Under the pieces are notes generated by a model. That model did not search any database and was not told where the DNA came from. It saw nothing but the letters and a program-made list of their open reading frames with translations. From NCBI GenBank assembly GCA_949825065.1, contig OX463846.1:11094177-11158176 (forward strand): a stretch of DNA of 64,000 nt. The letters run 5' to 3'. The first letter of the stretch is position 1; every line of letters begins with the position of its first letter. The DNA is from Odontocerum albicorne (taxonomy: Eukaryota; Arthropoda; Insecta; Trichoptera; Odontoceridae). Below, one piece after another: positions 39,701 to 51,700 of this stretch. Made by a program: the position numbers and the translations under genes.

Positions 39701-42700
39701 CGCTGTTTCGTTTAGCGCTTTGTCTTCAGGAATAAATCTTGAGCGTTAATCGGGGTATTACTGTATATAATTGAATGTGACTCATTAACTTAGTTTCCTA
39801 TCGCAACCCGCTTTTCAATGCCTCTTTTCACTGTTCCATCATCTGAGAACATACTCATGTCATCTAAATGCAAGAATTATCATTCTTACTCTCATCTTCA
39901 TAGCTACAAATTTCACAACTAAAATTTAGTTTTAGGAATGCAGTTCTATTGGCCAAGTACAGCGGCTAGGGATAGCTAATGACCGACATAATATTTAGCA
40001 CTGATCAGAAGATACAATGCACGTGGGATGCGGGCTGAAGAAGTAGGCCATAAACGAAGAAATAACTCAATTACGCTAGTCCAGAGTCCAGAAGTTGGAG
40101 GCGCGCCAGATTGTGCCAGGCTAAGCATTGTGCGCGGTGTCCATTAAGTATAAATCATATAATATGTAAGACGTGGATATTGGACTCGGGGGTGTCATTT
40201 CACACACTAATTGGCTTTTTGTTCTTTTCTGCATCATTAAACATACAAATGGTGGATTCATTTTCGAGTTTTTTTTTGTGGACGTCGTGTATCACGACTG
40301 TGTATTGAAATTTATTTGTTAATCCAATAAACGACACTTAAGTAGTCTTTAAACAACACAATAAAACTTAAAATTCAAATAGATAACGTGTCAATATATG
40401 TATCTTTAAAAATATGATTCTTAAACGTACCAACCCCAGCAAAAATAGTCAACAAAACAAGATTACAAAGTACAACTTAAAAAATCAAAATTTAAAAATA
40501 GAATCCTTATTATAGGATAAATCACAAATAAAAAACATAGATGAATTGACAATATAAAAACAGCCCCCAGTTAAGATCTTGAATTGAGTAAATGTCAAAG
40601 AAGGACCCTCCTGAACTCAACAACATCTACATTAAAAATATCCACCAAACTAGATAGGGAGTTACTCAATTGTTGTTTTCTCACGATTGATGAATTACAA
40701 CGTGCAACTGTAGTTAACTCATTGTTATTGACACATTTGAATTGTAAAAGGTTCCGTGTGTTTCTAGAAGGAGTTTGAAAACCGATTTGAGACAATATAT
40801 CGGAGTTATCAAGAATATAGAAACATCAAATCGAATAAATTGTTAGAGTTTAAAAGTTTACGTTTGAAGAACACCAGACAATATTTTATACATTTTATTG
40901 AATAAAATATTGTCTGGTCAACTGGTGTGAATATGTTTTTTTTTCAATTAAAAAATAAAGGTGCTTATAAGATAATCAAATCGTCAACCCTCAGACGGTA
41001 GGCTAATGTTTAATAACTTAGTCACATAGATCAGTGCTTCCCAAATTGGGGGCCGCGGGATTTCTCGTGGGGGTCGCGAAAATATTCAGTACAAAGTACA
41101 AATATTCATGTGAGTATTAAATTGTTTCATGTGAGTATAGTTTTTATTTAAAAAAAAGTTTTTAAGCAAGTTCCTATAATTTTCATCATCATCAATGGCA
41201 CTACAGCCCATTGTGGGCCCCGGCCTCCTCCAGCAGTCGTTGCCATTCCCCCCTATCCTATAATTTTGTGTTGAATATAAATATGTGTATTTTAATTGTA
41301 ATAATTATTGCCAAATAAATCTTCAGCTATAAAAAAAATGTTTTTTTTTTTGGGGGGGGGGGGGGGGGAATTATTACTTCAGATTTAGGGGGCCGTTACA
41401 TGAAAGTAATTGGGAAGCACTGACATAGATCATTAGCTATCCTTAAGACCTGCTCAGTTTTTTGTTTAAACAACTACCGAATATTGCTTGATAATTTGTG
41501 GTGCAAATAAAAAAAAGTTGAACAGTTAGTTTTTTACCCATTTTTTTTGTAATAACAAAAAAGTAAATGTTTTCTAAAGAGATACAAATAAATATATTTG
41601 TATCTCTTTAGAAAACATTTACTTCCCTTTGATTGTGCTTAAATGCAAAATAATGTATTTAACTGGTGAAATAATCGTAGAATAAAGTGGATGTAATGAA
41701 CATCCGAATTTCATAAATTAAGGGGCATAACTTGAAATAACGTTAATTTGAATTTAATCACAATGGAATAGATTGCGAAAGTATTAGCAAGGAGGACCAA
41801 GGTCTGAGTGAATGTGATGGAATACAAGTAGCCTGAACGAGTGGACTTGTTTTTGCTAAATTATTAGTGTAAGAATTGTTATCTAGTTACAAGTAGTGTG
41901 TAGGTGTTAATTATTTCTAAGATCTCATATATTAAGATTGAATAAATAAAATAAAATAATATGTAGGTAAATAAGATTAAGTAAGTTCATAAATTATAAC
42001 ATACTATATAATTAAGATTAGTTAAGTAATAAATTTGTATATAGGTATAGCCTTGACAAATGTTTGTACAATAATTTACTTTGTTTAATAAAAAAAAAAG
42101 ATTGCGAAAATGACGAGAAATGAGGAAATGAACTAGATATGAGACAACAGTGGCGTTCAGAGTGGTCTCCTCCAAGAATAATTTAGTTCACTCGAAAGCT
42201 CTGGAGACGGTGCAGCACAGATTTTTGCGTTACATCATCGGGTTTAGACTCTGTCTTAGAAATTATGATGTAAACTTTAAAATATTTTATCGCGTTTGAA
42301 CGAGTCATTCCGACTATAGAGTGTAAGATACATGAAAATATGAAATAGTTAAGGGTAGAATAGTTGGAATAAGAAATACGAAAACTCAAGAAAACCTGAA
42401 CTCATCTAACAAAAATGAAAACAGAAGTTCAGACTTTTTTTCGATGACAGTTCAGATATTAAATGTAATGGAACTAAAAATTGTATATATGTAAAACACA
42501 GATCAATGAAGGCTATGATATCAATAAGATATGTATGGTTTGTCAACTTGATTTTCACCAGCTTTGAATCAACCTTAAGTCATAAGTGAATTTGGTTTTA
42601 AAAATCACCGGATATGACACAACCGTTTGTGAGTGGACCACCATACTTCCGAATATCCCGCGCTGTAGCGTAATGTCGCGCGGTGACGCCGCTCTGGAGC

Positions 42701-45700
42701 AGGGCCAGCGGGCTGCGTCGCGCCGCCTCGCCATGTCGCCTGCAATTTCCTCTCAGCAGGTACGCGCGTTCATTCATCCCTACGTTATGTGGATAGGCCA
42801 TCACTAGTCGACTCATGGCACGTGGACACCGGTGGTAAAATATGCATAAACATGACGCAAGTAAGAAATATTGTGACAAAAAATACTCATTTAGTACCAA
42901 CATAAGAAAAAGACTGAAAGGAGCCGAGTAAATGCTGTCACAATGCGTGCACTGAGATGGATACATGGGGGGGGGGGGACAACGTATGATAAAAAATGGA
43001 TTGAAGTGACTATATGTGTATGTTAATGTGTTAAATTAAATAAAGAAAGGCGTTCTAACTTGGTTTGGTCATGTAAAATGAATGAATGAAGAAAGGCTAA
43101 GAAAACAAATAAATAGTGCAAATATGAGTGGAAGATGGGGTAGAGTACGACAATGGTAAGTACGGTTGAATCAAGTGAATCATGTTTGGAAATAAACAAA
43201 CCTAAAATGTCAGAGTAAGTAATTTAAGGTGTATGGATTTTAAAGAGGCGAATAGTGTGTATCGAGATAGGAAAGTCTGGCGCCATGTCCTCTCTATCTA
43301 CCCCGATAGGAAATGGCGTGATGGTATATATGCATGTATTATTAATTTTACTTGTGATACAGGTTTAACCGAATTACATAAAATAACACGCCAGAAAATA
43401 TCAAATATAAATAAAATATGATAATAACAGTTTTTTTGTCAAGTTCTGAGGATCGTGATATCCTATAACACTCCTCTCAAAGTCGCTCTTCTGTTTACAT
43501 GATCCTTGTGTTCCTGTGAGAACTTTCTCTCAAGCTTAGTGCTTTACTTATTGTCATGTATCGTATTGATTCCTTCGATTTGTCTCGCCAGAGATAATAG
43601 ACCTCTGATATTTCAGCTATTTGATTTTCCTCTAAATATTTCAAAAGTTTTACTTTATCTCTGAGCTTATATCCGAAAGCATTTATTAACGGTCAATTTC
43701 GATAATTAATATTTTTTACAAAATACAATTAAAATTGTGTCCGAGTGAATACAGAAATTTAAGACGTTACAATAAAATATATAAATATCAAAATACCAAC
43801 ATGATCCATATAATTTGCAGCTAAAAATAAGTACAAACGTTCTAATGCACACAACAAACCGAGGCTCAGAAGGCCCAGAGTCGTTTACCATACAAAAAAA
43901 CACAACACAATATATGTATTTCAATTGCACATTTCAATGAACACGCTTATATACCTCAACATATGTTCATCCTTCTTAATTTACAAGTCTTCTCAGACAG
44001 CACCGAGAAAAGTGTTCGAATACAGTTGTTCATCATTATTGATTGAAAGCTAAAGGATACGTCTCTTATACGATATCTTAAATGCATCAATTAAATTTGA
44101 TTTGAGTAACAGAAAAAAACGTGTAAAGACTTATTAATTATTCATTTATTTGATTTACGTTTAACGTTTTAAGTGGCATTCAATCGTATTTCTGAAACAT
44201 ATTTTAGTGGCGCCTGATTATACGCAAATCATTTTGCATACAACAATTTCCTGCTAGGAAATAAAGTGTTATTTTAATACCAGACGATTAACTCGTGCTA
44301 CTATATATACGGATTGAGAGTTTTTTTCAATAACGTTTCATAAATGTCATATAACTGTGCCTGTATATAAAATATTTACAGGGTAACTCACTATTCCTTC
44401 AAACACACTTGAAATCACTTTCCTTAATAAAATACCGAATTAAATACAATAATACCGTCTCGACATATCAACTGAAAGCTGAATGTCAAAACTATAAAAT
44501 CTTCCCTCGCGACTATAATTTATTCAATATTGTATCAGGGTGTAGATAAAATAAATTATTCCAAATTTATAATTTAATTATTACACCGCGAATTATTTTA
44601 TTTACGAAATTTTACATAGTGCAACATGTGTTATTACAAATCTGAACTTTTAAATTAAATATTATCGGCAATAATATGATATTTGGGCGATATTTGTTTT
44701 TTTTTAATTTTACATTTATTCCACTTCGGATTAATTTAAAGATTTTTTATTATAATAAATAAATAACGAACATTACTTTTCATCTAGCAAATATTTTTTT
44801 AATGTTTTGAGATACTCGTATATGTTATCTAAGTATACCTTGTTTTGAAAACTTGTTACAGAAAGTTCACACATCAACTTTTGATCCACAGTCGATTCCA
44901 TTTGTATTTGATTTTTAGAAATTTGATCATCAGAAGAAAGCATAAAGTATAGAAGGAAGTTATCTAACGCCAAAACCAAAATTTATTTCTCAAGTTCCAC
45001 AAATTATGAAAAACGATACAAAAATTCAATGCTTGACCTACAAAATATTGAAAGATTTACAACACACTCTCAAGAGAAAGAGAGAGCTGAGATTTTTGCT
45101 GTACCTTCAAATTAAAAAAAATGTAACAAAGTGTCTTGGTTATAAACATTTGATAATGTACAGATATCCCGTTAGTTGAAGATCTGCCAAAGAAAGGTAT
45201 GTTATTTTCTCAAGAGTGATCTTGTTGAATAATGACCATGAACCCCTTTATGTGAAAGAGTATAACACATAAGGGATATCCCCTTTATAGTTCTCATTAG
45301 TTCTGTTCACATGGACTTGAATTACCTTGTCAACTAGTACCGGATATGGCATATAAAGAAGAAAGATATGAAATTTCTCATTAAAAATGAGATCACTTTG
45401 TCACAGCCTTTGACTATAGTTTGGAAATTCTAGGATGAGTCCTGTGACAGCTCACAAATTGACCCCAATACAACCTTGTAACTATGTTCAGTAATTTTAA
45501 TTATTTTATCAACTTTAATATAAGCCTCAATTCTAATAAAAAACAAGTTATTTAGGTAAATACATTACATAAGGTTGTATTGGGGCAAATTTGTGAGCTG
45601 TCACAGGACTCATCCTAGAATTTCCGAACTATAGTGGAGCGGTTCTTTAAATCCACAAAGTGGAGGGTTTTTAGAGTGATATATTTATATTCTACGGGTC

Positions 45701-48700
45701 AACTTGCCATTAAAACTATGTACATTTTCATAAATATACTGAGAATAGTAAAAAAAATTAAAAAATCAAAAACTTTTGACGTTTTTTACTCCCTCAAAAT
45801 ATAAAGTAATCGAATCATACATAATATGCACCTAAACTTTATAAAGTTAGCCGTTGTTTTCGTTGTACTTTGCAAAGCTCTGAATTTACACATGTTTCGT
45901 GGGATTTCTTAACGATTCACGCCCCACACCGGTCGGTGTTGGTGTTCTTGAATTAGCCTCTATGACGCAGTCTGCCGTGTCTTAAATAGACTTAAAGCGC
46001 ATCTTGATTGAAGACCCAGTACAATAAGTGTCCGCCATGAGTTACGGATAGAGTAATGGTCCTCCAGTAATGGTGGGTGTTGTGATGATATCTGATGTTC
46101 TCAGAGGCGACCGCTCCTATAAGTGTAATACTCGTGTTGTCTTCAGGCAGTGAACTCGAGGGTCAGCCACCACTTTTTCATCAACTTTGTCTATTTAATG
46201 AAAGAAACTTTATTAATATTTTATGTTCGTCTTCATCCTTTATTAACCCATGAAATAATGTATCGTGTCCGTAGTAGGCAATATTTATTTCATCTTGTTT
46301 TGCAGAGACCTATAAGTCTTTATTTGTCACTAAAGAATCATGATATAATTTGTAATATCCTTAGTGGGTAATATTTTTTAATTCACCTTGTTTTGCGGCG
46401 ACCTATTGGTCTCCATTTTTTTAATTTGTCAATTTTTTTCTCAACCAGCCCCGTTAGAATATTATTTGGCGCCATTATCATATCGTAATAAATATAGATA
46501 TCGGGCAATACGTCAAAGGCAGCATTACCGGTGCCTATAGTCTAGTGAATAGTAGATACAGAAGGTATTGTAGTCCTTCAGAAATGTTTCCTCAAGGTTA
46601 TTTGCCATGTTTCGATACACGTCTGAGGCATAGAGAACACAAGTGTGTATCATATAATGCAAACTGGCTCATTGATTCAGTTATTGTACATCGACAATTT
46701 ATTCTACGCAATTGGACAATGTGATTAACGGCTATGTAAATATTAACTAACGCAAGAAGTGAATTATCTTAATTTAATATTTATTTTAGTTTAATTAGTT
46801 TTTAATTTAATTATATTTAATAATTGATTTTTAATCTCGTTTAAGTATTATTATTTTTTATATATTTACACAACTTAAGTACTCGTATTTTTTTTATTTG
46901 CTGTTGTTAGATTGCACAGACTTGCATACTTGGTGGAATATTTGCTGTTGTTAGATTGCATAGGCTTGAATACTTGCCGGAATATTTGTTGTTGTTAGAT
47001 TGCACAAGTTTGCATACTTGCTGGGATATTTGCTGTTTTTAGATTGCTCAGGCTTGCATAGTTGCTGGGATAATCATATATAATTGTTATTAACATTTTG
47101 GGTTTAAACATGCTTTCTACCTACTTTCTTTTTTTTGGCGTTCATGAGTTTCTTTTTATAAATAAACAAAACGCTCTGTAATTGATATTTTTTTCTCAAA
47201 AATGCTACATGGATCATCCATTAGTTATGCTCTTTCAGTCACCATTCCACCTGAATTTAATGATTAACTGTATATGTATTATGCTTATCAGCTGCATCTT
47301 ATAAATTAAAAGCCAAATCAATCCTGCGGTGACATTTTATCACGAAACTGCGATATACTATTATTATTTTTTCTGCTTAGCATTTTAACCCTCAGAGCGG
47401 TCCTGGATATCGATACGTGAAGGTGCCTGTAAACTGGCTGTCAGCTCCTGTAAGCAAGCTCTGCAGCGATACACTCCCGTTAGCATCAAACGATGTTTAT
47501 TTTTCGCCGCTAACACACTTTCTTTTTTTTTGTTTAATCCTTTTTCCAGTTCCAAGAATATTTAAACTCATTACATGGTTTATTTTTAAATTTAGGTGAT
47601 GCGCATATGATTAAAAAATTATTTCGTTTTATCTTTTAATAAATATTTGTACAATTATTATTTTCATTTCTTATCCACCATATATCGTTTACAATTACAT
47701 CATTTTAATAGAAACGCGAACTGTCGAGTACAAGTAAAAAATAACTTTACTAAAAACACCGTTTTGTGTATACTATATATGATAGATGACCACTTCGCAA
47801 GTCGAGGTCTGTGGTCTCCTTCAATAATCGTAAATTTCATAAGTTTGTCTTAAATACTTAAACATTCAGTTGAAATATTCATACACTTACATACATTCAC
47901 ATTTGTACATATACTTAAATATTATGTAGATATACATGATCTCAACAACCACATTAAAATTATAACCAACATCTTTTCATAACTCGCTTACATTCGCGTC
48001 AGTCATTCACTCACATGTCTGTGTGGAGACTTTCAAAAGCTCCCCGCTTCTCACGTTTCCTTCGTTAGAGAACAGCCTATATTTATTTCATGCACCCTTA
48101 TGGTTAAAATCTAAATATACAACGCAAAGAGAACATATCAGGTAGTCTCGAAAAACTTTCGTGACTGACATATTACGTGGGAGTAAGTCAAAACTTCAGA
48201 CCTTAGACTCATTTACCTCGTTCATGTGTACAAGGGAGAGAAACGCCAGGGCGGAAATCATTAAGGGAGGTCTTTATTTACCAAAGCGTAGTAACATACT
48301 AAATATGAATTATTGTTCTGTAATGTCGAACCACTGCGCTAACGCTGACAAGTCGGTTGATCGTAAACTACTTGTGTAAATTTCATTATAATCCGTTGAC
48401 TTTTCAAAGTACGACACTGGTATAGTTTGAGTAATGTGAAAATTAAAGACAATGAAATTGTTTATATTGTATTTATAATTTACTTAAGCAAAGTCGTTCA
48501 ACTTGATTTTTCATTGAAATTCTTAAAAAAGCTCCGATGTATTGTATTGAATTACACTTTTGTTGTATAAAGAATAACTAGGTGGCTTTATTATAATGAG
48601 GCAATCTCTTCCAACTAAACAAAAAAATGTTAAGTGAAAACCAAATAATTTAAATTTGGTTTCCAAATGGAATCGAACCCGCATCTCCAAAGCTGCAAAT

Positions 48701-51700
48701 AGGCGTTTAACCAACGAGTCCACTGAGATTGGAGATTTTCCTGCTTAACATAATATGTATTTGAAAATTACCAGTTATCCCAAACGAGCTCCATATAAAA
48801 TATTAGATCTCACGATTGCGCCTGCACCCAATACCAAGATTGCAGACGCACAATTTCACAATGAAAGTTTGAGTAGTCTTGGGAATGTGTCATGTATCTA
48901 CTTTCTTGTAATTAAAAAATGCAACTTAATTTCGGCGATGATTTTAAATCGCATGACATAATTGAATTATAAATTTTACTATGAAAAGGAATTTAGCTTT
49001 AAAAATAAGATTAATGAATGGTAGATTGTATTCTCCGCATCGATGTCACAGCCCGTTACCCATCACCAAAAGCTCTGTTCTGTTGGGTATCTGTAGGTAT
49101 ATGACGATCATATCTTCAGCATGTTTAACTTGACTCTCTGCCAGCTTTGAGTGTGTACATTTAAACTATTATGGTTATCATACTTGTATTTGGGAAACGA
49201 TGATTCATAAGGATTGTTCATTCATACAACATGTTAAATTATTAAGAATTTCAAGTTAATCACTTTGTTAAAAATCAGATTTTTTATTAATAGGCAAATT
49301 CAAGCCAGTGTGCAATTATATGAGTCAATATAATAACACTTTTTTTTTAATGTCAATTCTAGATAATTTAAAGTTTCAGCTGATTAGCACCAAAAGTGTA
49401 TCAATCGATCTATAAATGGAAAAGTTCCACGAAGAAAGATGAAATACAACATTCATTGGACGCGGCAAAGATACGACTTTAAGTAAATCAAATCTGTCTC
49501 GCAGACGACAACCGAAAAATATATTGCCTATAGTTTAATCATTCGGACCACACTCGCCGCCGGATTTCTCCACAATAACCCTTCTGTAAAGATGACTAGC
49601 CACCGCAAGTGGCCCGTTCGCCAACGGCATATGAAAAACATTTCCATCTTGTTCATTCTTATTATATTAAACCATGGTTTCAAAAGGATAGTTTGTTTGA
49701 TTGATTTATATCTAGAGCCCTTACATATACCAGTTCTAGCCCAATCTAACGTTCATCGGTGCTAAGTATCATGTTTAATTCTATTCGAAAGATCAGCCAC
49801 TGACTGAAAAATCAGATAGGGGACAACTGACAGAATATTGCCCTTGCCAAGGAATCAAAATTATTTAACCCAAAAAAATACTATGACCATGTCATGGTTA
49901 TATCAAATTGAAAATAAAATCGTTTTGGTATTATTCAATGCAATTCAAGTAATATTTAAAACTTTTTGGAATGTAAAATTAATTTTGAAATTCTCGAATT
50001 ATAATTTTATAATCATTTAAGAGAAATTATCTGAATGGAAATACTATATGTAGTTTTGAAATTTTGCTTATTTATGCGTATGGTGCTCCTCAACATTTCC
50101 AAATTGGTGATTAGAAGAGCTTTGTCAGGAAATAACATTATAATCGGCTTCATTAGAAATGTTTTAAGTACAAAAGTAAAAAAATAAAAAATAAAATTAT
50201 GGAATTAATTAAAACAAATTTTAAAAGTTAAACTGACAAGATATGGGTTTGAAATAAAAGCTTTAATAACTTGAATTACTGTATTATAAATAAAAACTTT
50301 AATAACTTGAATTACCGTATCATAAATAAAAGCTTTAATAACTTGAATTACTGTATCACAAATTCTACCTATTAAAACGGCCAAATGTTATTTTTAATAC
50401 AAAAATAATAAGTGAAAATCAATACTGGCAATGAATTTTACAATTTAAAAAGGCAAAAATAGAACAAAACTAGCTTAATACAATAAAATAGAAAACTTGT
50501 ATAATTGATTTCATTCATCCTGGCAAGAACAAATTGCTAACGTTTATCTTGTAAGAACCCAAGTCATATTTTGTTTTCGTTGATAATGTTAATTAACCAT
50601 CTTTATTTTTTTAAATCATACTTAGTATGTGTACTTGCTGTAGAGAATTATATTTGAAATATCACTGGAAAAAGATCGTAAAATTTTTCTTCCTGAAAAT
50701 GTATTTTTTTTGTTAGAAATAAACAATTGTAAGTGACTCATTGAAAAACTACTAACACTTAAGTGACTCAGAAATTTTAGTTCGTAAACTGGAATTATCA
50801 AAATATATAAAGATACTTTTATGGATTTTATTTTATTACGCTGACTTAACAGGTCATTGTAAGTCACGTAATGATCTTACTCTTGTTGTTGGAACATTAA
50901 CGGATTTATGTATGCCATTCGGATGGATGTTAAATTCAAATAAACACTATTTTCATTTACCGTCGAAGAAAATCAAGATGTGGTTTTTATGAATCTCTTT
51001 TGACCTAGATCACACATGGTCGATAGAGTTTAGAAAAACAGATATAACTATTGACTATTGATCGTTAAATAGATGAACAGAAATGCATGGTCTGATGCAT
51101 GTGAACCAATAGAGACGCGGAAAGGATGGGCAAAAATAGTTTAACGAGTATCCCACTATAGTGGCGCTCTAGGCCTGTCTTGTAACTACCCTGCTGATGC
51201 CTGCCCCGATATCAAATCATCAGAAGAATATATAGTAGGAGATAATAATCACGAACAGGGTATCTTCTATGAGTTAAGGAGCTGTGAGTGAAAGCCGAAA
51301 ATGTTACCTTAATAAATAAAAAAAGTTTACCTACTTTATCAACATTATAATAAAAAGACAAATTTCATAACCTAGTTAGTAAGACACCTGTATTCCATTT
51401 AATTTTCATTTTTGACTTGTTTAAACCTTTCTAGTTGGCTAGAAGAGACTTCCATATGGCAAAAACCCACTAGATTTTATTATATACAACATAAGTGTGA
51501 TACAATACAATGAACGCCTAAAAATCTTGCAGATTTATAAATTTTTTGCATAAACACAATATTACTCCCATTTATGATCAATTTACGTGTTTTCGTTTCT
51601 ATCAATATATTTTACAAGGAATATATTGATTGAACAATATTTTTAATTAAGTTATAATTAACAGTACTTAAAATTTATATTCTTTCCTTTAATTATAAAT

